DNA of 64,000 nt from Bradyrhizobium zhanjiangense (GTDB taxonomy: Bacteria > Pseudomonadota > Alphaproteobacteria > Rhizobiales > Xanthobacteraceae): positions 8,515,001-8,579,000 of the forward strand of contig NZ_CP022221.1 in assembly GCF_004114935.1 (NCBI RefSeq). Direction: 5' to 3'. This document shows, piece by piece, positions 45,742 through 55,916 of this stretch. Numbering within the stretch: position 1 is the stretch's first letter; every line of letters begins with the position of its first letter. Below the pieces are notes generated by a model, which saw nothing but the letters and a program-made list of their open reading frames with translations, was not told where the DNA came from and did no database searches. Position numbers and translations under genes: made by a program.

Positions 45742-46524
45742 TCAGTTCAGGCTGCGGGGACCCGCAAGCAGGCGCAGCACGATCGCGAACAATTCATTCT
45801 GCGAGGAGATGCCGAGCCGCTCATAGGCGCGCTTGCGATAGGTCAGGATCGAATGCAGGCTGATGCCGAGCCCTTTCGAGATCGCCTCGGAGCTGTAGCC
45901 TGCGAGGATGTGCCGGCAGACCTCCTGCTCGCGCGGGGTGAGCCCGGCAAGCGGCGCGCGCGTCGCGAACAAGGCAGCTAAAGACTGATCGGGCGTTGCG
46001 GTCTGCTGAAAATGACGCGCGACGCTCGCGCCGATCGCCGGTGCAATCGCCCAAAGCCGCTCGCGCTGCGTGGCGCTGAATCGGCCTTGCGCGGTGATGC
46101 GGTAGAAATTCACGTAGAAGCAGGTGTCATCGACCCAGATCGCGGTCGCGCATTTGTCGACGATGCCGGAATCCTGGAAGAAGATTTTCCGGTAGCGCGC
46201 CCCATACATGCGCGGCGCGAACGCGGGCAGCATGATCGGCGCGCCGCTCTCGCGTTCGAACAGCGTATCCCGGTTGGGATCGGATTCGTGGAAATGTCCG
46301 GCATAGGCGGCACCGAGATCACCGCCGATGGGGATGTTGCCGGCATCGAGCAGGCAGCGCGCAGCGCCGGCGCGGCTCAACGCGAACACCATGCAATGGC
46401 CGACATCGGCCTGCCGCCGCAGAGTGTCGATCAGCACATTTGGAAAATCGGAGCGGCCGATGGCGAGCACCGTCGACGTGACATCGCCACCCACTGAATG
46501 TGCAGGTACCGCGTGAGACCGCAT
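45742..46524 (-). CDS. LuxR-family transcriptional regulator
   Basis: The ATG at 46522-46524 has GGGAG six bases upstream, giving 260 residues; an earlier TTG has no site. The C-terminal HTH is a standard GerE/LuxR domain (LTPREQEVCRHILAGYSSEA, then ISLHSILTYRKRAYERLGI). The N-terminal ~170 residues match no autoinducer-binding motif that I recognise and resemble the sensory part of orphan LuxR proteins common in Bradyrhizobium. No luxI gene is nearby. The target is unknown. An IS1182 element lies just upstream. Confidence 0.85.
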   Translation of the reverse strand: MRSHAVPAHSVGGDVTSTVLAIGRSDFPNVLIDTLRRQADVGHCMVFALSRAGAARCLLDAGNIPIGGDLGAAYAGHFHESDPNRDTLFERESGAPIMLPAFAPRMYGARYRKIFFQDSGIVDKCATAIWVDDTCFYVNFYRITAQGRFSATQRERLWAIAPAIGASVARHFQQTATPDQSLAALFATRAPLAGLTPREQEVCRHILAGYSSEAISKGLGISLHSILTYRKRAYERLGISSQNELFAIVLRLLAGPRSLN

Positions 46525-46640
46525 CGCTCTCTCCCTAGCGCTTTGTGCCGATTTTACCAGCAACTGCGATAGGTCGAAAGGCTGCAACGGGGTCAAAAAC
46601 TGCCATGGACCAAGGCCGATATAGTGTCCGCGATGGGTCT

Positions 46641-48196
46641 TGGCCGTGTAAAAACGGCCTTACAGGACCATCAGTCTTGCCAAAACTGGTCCGGTCTCAG
46701 GCCGCGATCGCGGCGATCAGCGGCCTGATCCCGAGGATATTCATTGCTCGGGTCAGATTGTAGGCCAGAACCGAGAGGGCCATCTCGGCGGCTACCTTTG
46801 GGAGGGTTTTGGTCAGGAAGTGCGTTGCTCCCATGCGTGCCTTCATCGTGCCGAACGGGTGCTCGACAGTCTCGCGACGAAGGCGCATAGCGAGCGGGTT
46901 CGCATCGAGCCGCTGCTGCACGGCGTCGAGCAGATCCTCGTGCTCCCATCGCGTGATCCGTCGCTCTGACCCGGGCGTACACTGGGGTTTGATCGAGCAA
47001 TTCTTACAGGCGCTGGTCCAGTATCGCCGCAGCATCTTGTCGGCTTCTTCGTTTGTATAGCGATACGGCAATCGCTCCCCGGCCGGACAACGATAGGCGT
47101 CTTCCTCCGGCAAATAGACAAAGTCCTGCTTACCGAAGCGTCCGTCCGACTTGGCGCCCGAAGTCATCGGCTTAGGCAGAGTTACCGTGATGCCGGCCTC
47201 GTGGCAGGCGAGGATCTCCGGGCTGCTGAAGTAGCCGCGATCGGCAACGGCCTCGAGCGTCTCAGCCTTCAGAACAGCCTTCGCCTGCCTGGCCATATTG
47301 GCAAGTTGTGCCCGATCTGAGCCGCTGTTCGTCACCTCATGCGCGATGATCAGGTGATTGTCGGTATCGACGGCGACTTGGACATTGTAGCCGACAACGC
47401 CGGATCCGCGGCCACTGGTTGCCATCGAACGGCTATCCGGATCGGTCAGGGAGATTTGCTGATCCGGCGAAGCAAGCATCTGCTTCTCATAGGCAGCAAG
47501 CTTGCCCATCTCCCCCTTCAGCTTCGTCAGCTTCTCGGTAAGCCTCGTCACCTTCGCCGCCAGCGCCTCGCTCGGCTGCTGTCGGTCGGCCGTGTCAAGT
47601 TGGCTCAAATAGCGCGCGACGCTCTCCTCCAACTGAGCACGCCGCCGCTCCACCTTCGCGCGCGTGAAGTTCCTGTCCCGGTTGTTCACGGCCTTGAACT
47701 TGCTCCCATCGATGGCGACGCTCGCCGTCGTGAGAAGACCCATCCCGCGGCAGAGCTCGACAAAACGCACACAGACCTTACGCAGCCCGACGCTGTTGTC
47801 CTTGCGGAAGTCCGCGATCGTCTTGTGATCAGGAGCAAGCCGACCCAGCAGCCACATCACCTCGATGTTCCGTCCAGCCTCTCGTTCCAGCCGCCGGCTT
47901 GACTGTACCCGGTTCAGATAGCCGTAGATGTAAAGCTTCAGGAGAACCGAGGGGTGATACGACGGCCGGCCAGTCGCCGCCGGCGCAACTCCGCCGAAGC
48001 ACATCTCGGCCAGATCAAGCGCATCGACAAACTCGTCGATCGCGCGAACAGGGTTGTTCTCGTCAATGAAATCATCGAGGCATTCAGGCAACAGCGTCCG
48101 CTGCCCACGATCCGCCTCTTCAACGAAGCGCCTCATCGATTCCCCCAAAGAATCACAGGAGAATCATAACAGCAGCCCAGCGTTTTCACACAGCCA
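46641..48196 (-). mobile_element. IS1182-family insertion sequence
   Basis: Imperfect inverted ends bracket one transposase gene. TGGCCGTGTAAAAACGG at 46641-46657 pairs with the complement of CGTTTTCACACAGCCA at 48181-48196, which reads TGGCTGTGTGAAAACG. The true ends may extend a few bases further. I could not identify a target duplication. The element sits between the LuxR-type gene and the SDR gene and does not visibly split either. Confidence 0.75.
46697..48136 (-). CDS. IS1182-family transposase
   Basis: The 479-residue DDE transposase starts MRRFVEEADRGQRTLLPECL. It has the N-terminal DUF772-type region (GRPSYHPSVLLKLYIYGYLN), the first catalytic Asp in TASVAIDGSKFKAVN, the second in LEAVADRGYFS, and a C-terminal YREK-like Glu region (RRETVEHPFGTMKARMG). 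A zinc-like cysteine set (CPAG, CKNCSIKPQC) is present. The frame is intact. Confidence 0.93.
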   Translation of the reverse strand: MRRFVEEADRGQRTLLPECLDDFIDENNPVRAIDEFVDALDLAEMCFGGVAPAATGRPSYHPSVLLKLYIYGYLNRVQSSRRLEREAGRNIEVMWLLGRLAPDHKTIADFRKDNSVGLRKVCVRFVELCRGMGLLTTASVAIDGSKFKAVNNRDRNFTRAKVERRRAQLEESVARYLSQLDTADRQQPSEALAAKVTRLTEKLTKLKGEMGKLAAYEKQMLASPDQQISLTDPDSRSMATSGRGSGVVGYNVQVAVDTDNHLIIAHEVTNSGSDRAQLANMARQAKAVLKAETLEAVADRGYFSSPEILACHEAGITVTLPKPMTSGAKSDGRFGKQDFVYLPEEDAYRCPAGERLPYRYTNEEADKMLRRYWTSACKNCSIKPQCTPGSERRITRWEHEDLLDAVQQRLDANPLAMRLRRETVEHPFGTMKARMGATHFLTKTLPKVAAEMALSVLAYNLTRAMNILGIRPLIAAIAA

Positions 48197-48362
48197 GGGT
48201 CCAGAGGTGTAAGTGGTAACGGCCGGTAATCTAGGCGCTGGTTGCAGCGAACTCACCCGTTCCGCCGCGAGGAACGATCGCATCAGCCCCGCTTTATTCG
48301 TCAGCATCATCAGAGTTTGAAGCGGTTTGCGGTATCTGGGCCGCCAACCGAAGGACCCGGTA

Positions 48363-49634
48363 ATGCGCATCCTTCTCGTTGGGGGTACGGGGCTTATCGG
48401 ATCGGCAATCCACGCCAGGCTGTCCGCCGAAGGGCATGAATGCGTATTGGTGTCGCGTCATGCGGCGGCACCCGAAGCGCGCCACATCGCCCTCGATATT
48501 GCTCGGACCACCAATGCTTCGACATGGAAGAGCCTTCTTGCAGGCGTCGATGCCGTCATCAACGCGGCGGGTGCCCTGCAGGGACAGAACATGCAAGGCG
48601 TTCATGTCGCCGGCAGTGCGGCGCTTTATGCGGCCTGCGAAAGCGCGGGCGTCCGCCGTGTGATCCTGTTCTCGGCGATCGGCAGCAATCGCGATGCCCT
48701 GACCGATTTTTCCCGCACCAAACGGGACGGCGAAGCCGCCTTGATGGCGAGGGACCTCGATTGGGTCGTGCTGCGGCCTTCCGTCGTGGTGGGCCGGGCC
48801 GCCTATGGTGGCAGCGCGCTGTTGCGAGGGCTGGCATCACTACCGGTTCTACCGGTCATGCCGGACACGGCGGCGATCCAACCGGTGCATCTCGACGACG
48901 TCATCGACACGGTTGTGTTCTTCCTGCAACCCGGCGCGCCTTCCCGCCTCGCGCTTGATCTGGCCGGTCCGCGGCGGATGGCCTTCAGCGACGCGGTCGC
49001 GCTGTTTCGCTCTTGGCTGCGCTGGAGGCCGGCTTACCGCCTGCACCTGCCGTCCTGGGCGGCTTCGGCAGCCTATCGCGCCGGTGACGTTGCGCAGATG
49101 CTGGGCTGGGCAACGCCGGTCAACGCGACGGCACAGGGCGAGATGCGGCGCGGCGCGACCGGTGATCCCGAGCCCTGGCGTCAGGTCACCGGCATGAGGC
49201 CGCGCGATCTCGAAGTCGCGCTCACACGCGAACCCGCCTCGGTGCAGGAACGCTGGTTTGCACGGCTCTATGTGCTCAAGCCGCTGGTATTCGGCGTCTT
49301 CGGCCTGTTCTGGATCGCCACAGGCATCATCTCGCTCGGCCCGGGCTGGGAAATTGGAATGTCGTTGCTCCGGGAAGGCAGGCTGCAAGAACAGTTCGCG
49401 GCCCTCACCGTCATCGCCGGCGCACTCGCCGACATCGTCATTGGCCTTGCAATTCTTTACCGGCCTCTGAGCCGCTATGGGCTATGGGCAGCACTGATCA
49501 TCTCGCTCACCTATGTCGTGATCGGTACGACACTGGTGCCGCGGCTGTGGGCCGATCCGCTCGGACCAATGCTGAAGATCTGGCCGGTGCTGATGCTCAA
49601 TCTGGTCGCCATGGCGATCCGAGAGGATCGCTGA
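48363..49634 (+). CDS. NAD(P)-binding SDR-family protein with C-terminal DoxX-like membrane domain
   Basis: The ATG at 48363 follows AAGGA by a good distance and gives 423 residues. Residues 1-300 are an atypical SDR/NmrA fold with the nucleotide motif MRILLVGGTGLIGSAI and a DFSRTKRDGEAALMARDLDW segment. The last ~120 residues hold four hydrophobic helices (PLVFGVFGLFWIATGIISLG, FAALTVIAGALADIVIGLAI) like the DoxX-like domain. This fused form is known as an uncharacterised oxidoreductase. It overlaps the DUF2269 gene by one base (TGATG), so the two are coupled. The substrate is unknown. Confidence 0.8.
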   Translation: MRILLVGGTGLIGSAIHARLSAEGHECVLVSRHAAAPEARHIALDIARTTNASTWKSLLAGVDAVINAAGALQGQNMQGVHVAGSAALYAACESAGVRRVILFSAIGSNRDALTDFSRTKRDGEAALMARDLDWVVLRPSVVVGRAAYGGSALLRGLASLPVLPVMPDTAAIQPVHLDDVIDTVVFFLQPGAPSRLALDLAGPRRMAFSDAVALFRSWLRWRPAYRLHLPSWAASAAYRAGDVAQMLGWATPVNATAQGEMRRGATGDPEPWRQVTGMRPRDLEVALTREPASVQERWFARLYVLKPLVFGVFGLFWIATGIISLGPGWEIGMSLLREGRLQEQFAALTVIAGALADIVIGLAILYRPLSRYGLWAALIISLTYVVIGTTLVPRLWADPLGPMLKIWPVLMLNLVAMAIREDR

Positions 49635-50113
49635 TGCTCTATTTCCTTGTGAAGATGGTGCACATCATCGGTGCTGCGGTCCTGCTCGGCACCGGTGCCG
49701 GCATCGCCTTCTTCATGCTGGTGGCGCATCTACGCGGTGACCCGCGCGAGATCGCGGGGGTCGCGCGGACGGTCGTGCTGGCCGACTTCCTGTTCACGGC
49801 GAGCGCCGTGATCCTGCAGCCGATCACTGGCACATGGCTCGCCTGGTCAAGCGGGTATTCCCTTGGCGATGGCTGGATTGCGGCATCCATCGCACTCTAT
49901 GTGGTGACCGGCGCCTTCTGGCTGCCTGTCGTGTGGCTGCAGATGCAAATGCGCGATCTTGCCGTCCGTGCGGTCGAGACCGACGCCAAGCTGCCCGCCG
50001 AGTATGACCGTCTCTTCCGATGGTGGTTCGCCTTCGGATTTCCGGCGTTCGCAGCGGTGCTGGCTATCTTCTGGCTGATGATCACACGCCCAGCTATTCC
50101 ATACTGGGACTAG
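49634..50113 (+). CDS. DUF2269-family integral membrane protein
   Basis: The 159-residue protein has four hydrophobic helices and the DUF2269 pattern: LVKMVHIIGAAVLLGTGAGI, VVLADFLFTASAVILQPITG, and a C-terminal LFRWWFAFGFPAFAAVLAIF. It starts at 49634 inside the previous stop codon. Function is unknown; co-transcription with the SDR/DoxX-like gene suggests a joint membrane-linked role. Confidence 0.82.
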   Translation: MLYFLVKMVHIIGAAVLLGTGAGIAFFMLVAHLRGDPREIAGVARTVVLADFLFTASAVILQPITGTWLAWSSGYSLGDGWIAASIALYVVTGAFWLPVVWLQMQMRDLAVRAVETDAKLPAEYDRLFRWWFAFGFPAFAAVLAIFWLMITRPAIPYWD

Positions 50114-50176
50114 ATTGACGCACCTCTTCAGAGCCTCGCTGTCCGGGACGTGCACTGCCTCTTCCACGTGGGATTT

Positions 50177-50674
50177 TCAGCCCACCGGGCCCAGTGTCCA
50201 ATCGTCCCCTGAAAGCGGGCTGACCCTCACGTCCTTAATGACTCCGCGCTCCAGGCTCGGATCGAAATGGCGCATCGTGCGCTCGTTGAAGTCAATGATG
50301 CGGCCGGGCCTGAGTGGTCCGACGTCATTGATCTTGACGATGACCTTCTTGCCTGCGGCCTCGACGAGAGCATATTTCGGCCTCACACCAAATTGGACCC
50401 CACCAAATTTCCGGCGCAAGCTTGTCTTGATGGCAGCCGTCCAGGCAGAGGGATCATAACGCTCGCCAGACGCTGTGCGCGGACCGCCCTCCTCCTTGCC
50501 GGGTTTGAATGGATTGTACATGGATGCGGCGCCTACGACCGCATTCCCAGAGACGGCATCGACATCGACGACGGCATTTGAGTGACCCCCACGCGTTTCA
50601 CTTCGAGCAACGGTAACAGAAACGGCAAGCGCAAGCAGGGCGCCGCAAATTGCGGCGCTCGAGCGGAACAGCAT
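50177..50674 (-). CDS. RlpA-like double-psi beta-barrel protein
   Basis: AGGAG stands five bases before the second of two ATG codons (50672-50674), giving 165 residues. A signal peptide (MLFRSSAAICGALLALAVSV) ends near ARSE. The mature part matches the RlpA/septal ring lytic transglycosylase-like barrel: GAASMYNPF, RTASGERYDPSAWTAAIKTS, KKVIVKINDVGPLRPGRIID. No SPOR domain is present. Likely a periplasmic or outer-membrane cell-wall protein; lytic activity is not assured because many family members lack it. Confidence 0.82.
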   Translation of the reverse strand: MLFRSSAAICGALLALAVSVTVARSETRGGHSNAVVDVDAVSGNAVVGAASMYNPFKPGKEEGGPRTASGERYDPSAWTAAIKTSLRRKFGGVQFGVRPKYALVEAAGKKVIVKINDVGPLRPGRIIDFNERTMRHFDPSLERGVIKDVRVSPLSGDDWTLGPVG

Positions 50675-50893
50675 CATAACTCCTGTGATTTTTTCGTCGT
50701 CCGGTTCCCGACACCGCAAACAGGCGCAAGCGAACGCGGAAGCGTTCACGAAACTTGCGCCGATGTTTTGCGGATTCGCGCCAACCCCTTGGCTATGGAA
50801 CCGTTGTGTGAACCAGGGCGGTTCCCACGCAGTGTTTTAAGTTGTCACCGACTAAGACAGAGATTGCGTCAGCAACATGACTTAACGAACGGC

Positions 50894-52099
50894 CTATTCC
50901 GCGGCCGCCTTCACCGGGGCGACGTTGATCGCGAGCTTGCCGTAGCGATCCGTAAAAGCCTGGGTGTCGATCTCTTCCAGCTTGATCTCGCCGCTCATCA
51001 CACCCTGTTTCCACGCCGCCTGGGCCGGATCGTTCTGGAACTCCGGCATCACCTCGCGGCCGAACAGCTCGAGCGATTCGCAGATGTGCTCGTGGCTGTT
51101 CTTGCCGGCCTGGTTGAGCAGGATGACTTGGTCGATATGCGAAGACTGGAAGCGCTTCAGCTTCCTGCGGATGGTCTCGGGCGAGCCGATCAGGCCGCCG
51201 CGCAAGGCCGCCTCCTGCGCTTGCGGATTATCGCGCTTCCACTTGTTGTACTCGTCCCACATGTTGACGGTGCCGGGCGCAGGCCGCTGGCGGTTCTGCG
51301 AGGCGCCGTAGAAGCGCAGCGCGAACTGGAAGAAGGTGGCGCCGTCGGCGCGGGCACGCGCCTCTTCGTCGGTCTTGGCGCACATGAAGAACGAGACCAG
51401 CGCCATGTTCGGATTGATCTCGTAGTCGGCGAGCTTGGTGAGCCGCTTGGTCATCGCGTTGTAATAGGCGTGCACCCACGCATGCGCGGCGCCGGCACTG
51501 ACGAACTGGAAGCCGAGCGCGCCAAAGCCGTGGCGGCCGGCGCGCTCGATGGTCGGCAGTTGCGAGCACGCCATCCACAGCGGCGGATGCGGCTTCTGCA
51601 CCGGCTTCGGCACGACGTTGCGCAAGGGGATGTCGAAATACTTGCCGTGATGCTCGCTGCCGCCATCTTTGAACATCGGGAAGATCGCGGCTACGGCCTC
51701 CTCGAACACCTCCTTCTTGGACTCCATGTCGCGGCTGAACGGGGTGAGCTCGGTGATAGACGCGCTCTCGCCCATGCCGAATTCACAGCGCCCGTTACTG
51801 AGCAGATCGAGCACCGCGACGCGTTCGGCGACGCGCGCCGGGTGATTTGTCGTGAGCTGGAGGATGCCGTGGCCGAGCCTGATCTTCTGCGTGCGCTGGC
51901 TGGCAGCGGCGAGGAACGATTCCGGGGAAGGCGAGTGCGAATATTCTTCGAGGAAGTGATGCTCGACCACCCAGGCGTGGTCGTAGCCCAGCCTATCGGC
52001 AAGCTCCATCTGCGAGAGCGCGTTCTGGTAGAGCCTGAGTTCGTCGCCGGCCACCCAAGGCCGTGGCAGTTGCAGCTCGTAGAAGATGCCGAACTTCAT
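50894..52099 (-). CDS. LLM-class flavin-dependent oxidoreductase (bacterial luciferase-like)
   Basis: The start at 52099 (MKFGIFYELQLPRPWVAGDE) with GGGAG upstream gives 401 residues; an upstream extension is unsupported. Luciferase-fold features include YDHAWVVEHHFLEEYSHSPS, IRLGHGILQLTTNHPARVAE and GRCEFGMGESASITE. It differs clearly from SsuD in this window and has no transporter beside it. It probably oxidises a small molecule with reduced flavin. The substrate is not evident. Confidence 0.88.
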   Translation of the reverse strand: MKFGIFYELQLPRPWVAGDELRLYQNALSQMELADRLGYDHAWVVEHHFLEEYSHSPSPESFLAAASQRTQKIRLGHGILQLTTNHPARVAERVAVLDLLSNGRCEFGMGESASITELTPFSRDMESKKEVFEEAVAAIFPMFKDGGSEHHGKYFDIPLRNVVPKPVQKPHPPLWMACSQLPTIERAGRHGFGALGFQFVSAGAAHAWVHAYYNAMTKRLTKLADYEINPNMALVSFFMCAKTDEEARARADGATFFQFALRFYGASQNRQRPAPGTVNMWDEYNKWKRDNPQAQEAALRGGLIGSPETIRRKLKRFQSSHIDQVILLNQAGKNSHEHICESLELFGREVMPEFQNDPAQAAWKQGVMSGEIKLEEIDTQAFTDRYGKLAINVAPVKAAAE

Positions 52100-52259
52100 G
52101 GCGTCGCTCTCCCGCATTGTTCTTGTTAAGCGCATCTTAATGCGCGAGGTGGCGCTGTCCACCGACTCGCAATTCCGTCATACGGACATCGCTCGGCATG
52201 GCGCGGAATCAACGCAACGCTAACGCTTGCTGTGTGCGACACGCCCTCGCCCTGAGCCG

Positions 52260-52273
52260 TTGATCCAAATCAA
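52260..52273. promoter_or_regulatory. FixK/FNR-type box upstream of napE
   Basis: TTGATCCAAATCAA is a perfect TTGAT-N4-ATCAA palindrome 88 bases before the napE start. FixK2 in Bradyrhizobium activates napEDABC under low oxygen through such a box. No -10 is assigned. Confidence 0.9.
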
Positions 52274-52361
52274 GGTAACTGGACCTCATCCTCCTAAGGT
52301 GCCGGCAGGTAACGGCCCGGATGCCGTCTCGCTTCCCATATCCCTATCAGAGAGTCCGAAT

Positions 52362-52547
52362 ATGTCGGCCCCTGACGACACGACAGATCGCGTGCGCCGT
52401 AAGCGCATGGAGATTTTCGCCTTCCTGTTCCTGACCGCGGTCGTGATGCCCGTCCTCGCGGTTGGGACCGTCGGCTCTTACGGCCTCGGCGTCTGGATCT
52501 ACCAGATGTTCGCCGGCCCTCCCGGCCCGCCACCCTCCCCGCATTGA
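52362..52547 (+). CDS. napE: Periplasmic nitrate reductase small membrane protein NapE
   Basis: The 61-residue protein is a polar N-terminus (MSAPDDTTDRVRRKRMEIFA), one membrane helix (FLFLTAVVMPVLAVGTVGSY) and a Pro-rich tail, matching NapE. Its role is not settled; it is always found with the nap operon. It is the first gene of napEDABC, with an AGAGAG site before the ATG. Confidence 0.93.
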   Translation: MSAPDDTTDRVRRKRMEIFAFLFLTAVVMPVLAVGTVGSYGLGVWIYQMFAGPPGPPPSPH

Positions 52548-52573
52548 TCCCTAAGAAGCGAAAGGCAGGCATC

Positions 52574-52918
52574 ATGGCCCAAGCCTCACTGAACAAAGCC
52601 TCATTCAACAAGGCCACACTCAACCGCCGTGCCCTAATCACCGGCCGGGTGCTCAGCAATGAACGCATCATCCCGCCGCCGGGATGCGAGATCGCCAGCA
52701 TCCTGGTGCAGGCGCGGCCCGAGCGGCTCGCTGAGGTCGAAGCCGAGATCACCGCGCTGGCCGGCTGCGAGATCCATGGCCGCGACGCGCGCGGCAAACT
52801 CGTCGTCGTGACCGAAGCGCCTGATGCCGGCAGCCTCGGCACCCTGCTCAACACCATCCAGTCGCTGCGAGACGTCTATTCCGCGGCGCTGGTCTTTCAC
52901 GCCATCGAAACCGCCTGA
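52574..52918 (+). CDS. napD: NapD, chaperone for the NapA Tat signal
   Basis: The start at 52574 gives 114 residues. A ~30-residue leader precedes the ferredoxin-like NapD fold ([60 protein letters not shown]). NapD binds the twin-arginine signal of NapA and delays export until the cofactor is inserted. It lies between napE and napA. Confidence 0.92.
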   Translation: MAQASLNKASFNKATLNRRALITGRVLSNERIIPPPGCEIASILVQARPERLAEVEAEITALAGCEIHGRDARGKLVVVTEAPDAGSLGTLLNTIQSLRDVYSAALVFHAIETA

Positions 52919-52935
52919 AGGCCGGGAGAGCCATC

Positions 52936-55449
52936 ATGACATCGCCCAAGCTCGACCGCCGCCAGATGCTGAAATTGGAGGCGGCCGCCATCGCCGCTGC
53001 TGCCGCCGGGCTGCCGGCCCCGGCGCTCGCCGCCAATCTCGTCACCGAGCGCACCAACAGCGAAATGAAGTGGGACAAGGCCGCCTGCCGCTTCTGCGGC
53101 ACCGGCTGCTCGGTGATGGTCGCGACCAAGGACAATCGCATTGTCGCCACCCATGGCGACATCAAGGCCGAGGTCAATCGCGGCCTCAATTGCGTCAAGG
53201 GCTACTTCCTCTCCAAGATCATGTACGGCCATGACCGCCTGACGCAACCGATGCTGCGCAAGACGGCTGGCAAATATGACAAGAACGGCGAGTTCACGCC
53301 TGTTACCTGGACCGAAGCCTTCGACATCATGGAGCTGAAGTGGAAGGAGGCGATTAGGAAGCGCGGGCCGAACGGCGTCGCCATGTTCGGCTCCGGCCAG
53401 TGGACGATCTGGGAAGGCTATGCCGCCTCGAAACTGTTCAAGGCCGGCTTCCGCACCAACAACATCGATCCCAATGCGCGTCACTGCATGGCCTCCGCGG
53501 TTGCCGGCATGATGCGCACCTTCGGCATCGACGAGCCGCCCGGCTGCTATGACGACATCGAGGCGACCGACGCCTTCGTGCTGTGGGGCTCCAACATGGC
53601 GGAGATGCATCCGATCCTGTGGACGCGTCTGGCCGACCGCCGTCTCTCCGCGCCGCATGTCCGCGTCGCCGTGCTCTCGACCTTCGAGCACCGCTCGTTC
53701 GACCTCGCCGATATCGGAATGGTGTTCAAACCGCAGACCGACCTCTACATCCTCAACGCCATCGCCAACCACATCATCAAGACCGGCCGCGTCAACAAGG
53801 ATTTTGTTGCCGCACATACGGTATTCAAGCGCGGCCAGACCGACATCGGTTATGGATTGCGGCCCGAGCATCCGTTGCAGAAGAAGGCGACCGGCGCGGC
53901 GAAACCCAACGATGCCACCGACATGAGCTATGACGAGTTCGTCAAGTTCGTCTCGGAATATACGCTGGAGAAGGCGGCGCAGATGTCCGGCGTACCGCTG
54001 AACCGCCTCGAGGCGCTCGCCGAGCTCTACGCCGATCCAAAAACAAAAGTGGTCTCGTTCTGGACCATGGGCTTCAACCAGCACACCCGCGGCGTCTGGT
54101 GCAACAACCTCGTCTACAACATCCATCTTCTGACCGGAAAGATCTCCGCGCCCGGCAACAGCCCGTTCTCGCTGACCGGTCAGCCGTCGGCCTGCGGCAC
54201 CGCGCGCGAGGTCGGCACCTTCTCGCACCGCCTGCCGGCCGACATGGTCGTGACCAACAAGGCGCACCGCGATCACGCCGAGCACATCTGGCAGCTGCCC
54301 GAAGGCACCATCCCCGACAAGAACGGCGCGCACGCCGTGCTGCAAAGCCGGATGCTGAAGGACGGCCTGATCAACGCCTATTGGGTGCAGGTCAACAACA
54401 ACCTGCAAGCCGGGCCCAACGCCAACGAGGAGACCTATCCCGGCTTCCGCAACCCCGACAATTTCATCGTGGTCTCGGACGCCTATCCGTCGGTGACCGC
54501 ACTTGCCGCCGATTTGATCCTGCCGACCGCGATGTGGGTGGAGAAGGAAGGCGCCTATGGCAATGCCGAGCGGCGCACGCAGTTCTGGCATCAGCTCGTC
54601 TCCGCGCCCGGCGAGGCGAAATCCGATCTCTGGCAGCTGATGGAATTTTCAAAGCGCTTCAAGATCGAGGAGGTCTGGCCCGAGGAGTTGATTGCCAAGA
54701 AGCCGGACGTTCGCGGCAAGACGCTGTTCGACGTGCTCTACCGGAACGGTCAGGTCGACAAATTTCCGGTCTCCGACATCGAGCCCGGCTATCTCAACGA
54801 CGAGTCCAAGGCGTTCGGCTTCTACGTCCACAAGGGCCTGTTCGAGGAGTACGCCACCTTCGGCCGTGGCCATGGCCACGACCTCGCGCCGTTCGAGGCC
54901 TATCACCGCGAGCGCGGGCTGCGCTGGCCCGTCGTCAACGGCCAGGAGACGAAGTGGCGCTTCCGCGAGGGCAGCGACCCCTACGTCAAGCAGGGCACGG
55001 ACGTGCAGTTCTACGGCTATCCCGACGGCAAGGCGCGCATCTTCGCGCTGCCCTACGAGCCGCCGGCGGAATCGCCCGACAACGAATATCCGTTCTGGCT
55101 GTCCACCGGCCGCGTGCTGGAGCACTGGCATTCCGGCACCATGACGCGCCGTGTGCCCGAGCTCTACAAGGCGTTCCCCGAAGCCGTCTGCTTCATGCAT
55201 CCGGACGACGCGCAGGAAGCCAAGCTCCGCCGCGGGGATGAAGTGAAGGTGGTCTCGCGCCGCGGCTTCATCCGCGCCCGGGTCGAGACGCGCGGCCGCG
55301 ACCGGCCGCCGCGCGGCCTCGTGTTCGTGCCGTGGTTCGACGAATCCAAGCTGATCAACAAGGTGACGCTCGACGCCACCGATCCGATCTCGCTGCAAAC
55401 CGACTTCAAGAAATGCGCCGTGCGCATCGAGCGGGTGAGCATGTCATGA
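52936..55449 (+). CDS. napA: Periplasmic nitrate reductase catalytic subunit NapA
   Basis: The 837-residue molybdoenzyme has a Tat leader ([20 protein letters not shown]). It binds one [4Fe-4S] cluster through CRFCGTGC and the later Cys of LNCVKGYF. The molybdopterin domains follow ([40 protein letters not shown] with the Mo-ligand Cys). It reduces nitrate to nitrite in the periplasm, receiving electrons from NapB and NapC. Its stop overlaps the napB start. Full length, no lesions seen. Confidence 0.97.
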   Translation: MTSPKLDRRQMLKLEAAAIAAAAAGLPAPALAANLVTERTNSEMKWDKAACRFCGTGCSVMVATKDNRIVATHGDIKAEVNRGLNCVKGYFLSKIMYGHDRLTQPMLRKTAGKYDKNGEFTPVTWTEAFDIMELKWKEAIRKRGPNGVAMFGSGQWTIWEGYAASKLFKAGFRTNNIDPNARHCMASAVAGMMRTFGIDEPPGCYDDIEATDAFVLWGSNMAEMHPILWTRLADRRLSAPHVRVAVLSTFEHRSFDLADIGMVFKPQTDLYILNAIANHIIKTGRVNKDFVAAHTVFKRGQTDIGYGLRPEHPLQKKATGAAKPNDATDMSYDEFVKFVSEYTLEKAAQMSGVPLNRLEALAELYADPKTKVVSFWTMGFNQHTRGVWCNNLVYNIHLLTGKISAPGNSPFSLTGQPSACGTAREVGTFSHRLPADMVVTNKAHRDHAEHIWQLPEGTIPDKNGAHAVLQSRMLKDGLINAYWVQVNNNLQAGPNANEETYPGFRNPDNFIVVSDAYPSVTALAADLILPTAMWVEKEGAYGNAERRTQFWHQLVSAPGEAKSDLWQLMEFSKRFKIEEVWPEELIAKKPDVRGKTLFDVLYRNGQVDKFPVSDIEPGYLNDESKAFGFYVHKGLFEEYATFGRGHGHDLAPFEAYHRERGLRWPVVNGQETKWRFREGSDPYVKQGTDVQFYGYPDGKARIFALPYEPPAESPDNEYPFWLSTGRVLEHWHSGTMTRRVPELYKAFPEAVCFMHPDDAQEAKLRRGDEVKVVSRRGFIRARVETRGRDRPPRGLVFVPWFDESKLINKVTLDATDPISLQTDFKKCAVRIERVSMS

Positions 55450-55916
55450 TGAAACGATCCGCAATCGTCCTGCTCGCCCTCGCGATCGCAGCTGGCGCGA
55501 GCTCCCTGACCGCGCAGACGGTGACATCGGGCCTGCGCGGCCCGACCCCGCTCAACGACGAGGGCCCGGCGCCGCCGATGCTGCCGAACCGCAATACTTC
55601 CGAGAAGGAGGTGCGCAACTATCCGGAGCAGCCGCCGGTGATCCCGCACACGATCGACGGCTACCAGATCGATCTCAACGGCAACAAGTGCCTGTCCTGC
55701 CACGCGCGGGCGCGTACCGCGGAATCGCAGGCGCCGATGGTCTCGATCACACACTTCATGGACCGTGACGGCCAGTTCCTGGGTTCGGTCTCACCGCGGC
55801 GCTTCTTCTGCACGGAATGCCACGTGCCGCAGAATACCGCCAATCCGCCCGTCAGCAACGATTTCACCGACATCGACACGCTGCTGTCGCGCACGAGCCC
55901 CGGTGGGCGCCGATGA
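55446..55916 (+). CDS. napB: Diheme cytochrome c NapB
   Basis: The 156-residue protein has a Sec signal peptide ([20 protein letters not shown]) and two heme-binding CxxCH motifs, CLSCH and CTECH, with the family spacing and the conserved [12 protein letters not shown] block. It passes electrons from NapC to NapA. The first of two adjacent ATGs overlaps the napA stop. Its own stop overlaps the napC start. Confidence 0.95.
   Translation: MMKRSAIVLLALAIAAGASSLTAQTVTSGLRGPTPLNDEGPAPPMLPNRNTSEKEVRNYPEQPPVIPHTIDGYQIDLNGNKCLSCHARARTAESQAPMVSITHFMDRDGQFLGSVSPRRFFCTECHVPQNTANPPVSNDFTDIDTLLSRTSPGGRR

Noticed and set aside
50582..52129. 515-codon plus-strand frame opposite the luciferase-like gene
   Set aside because: It is the complement of a well supported monooxygenase gene with normal codon use.
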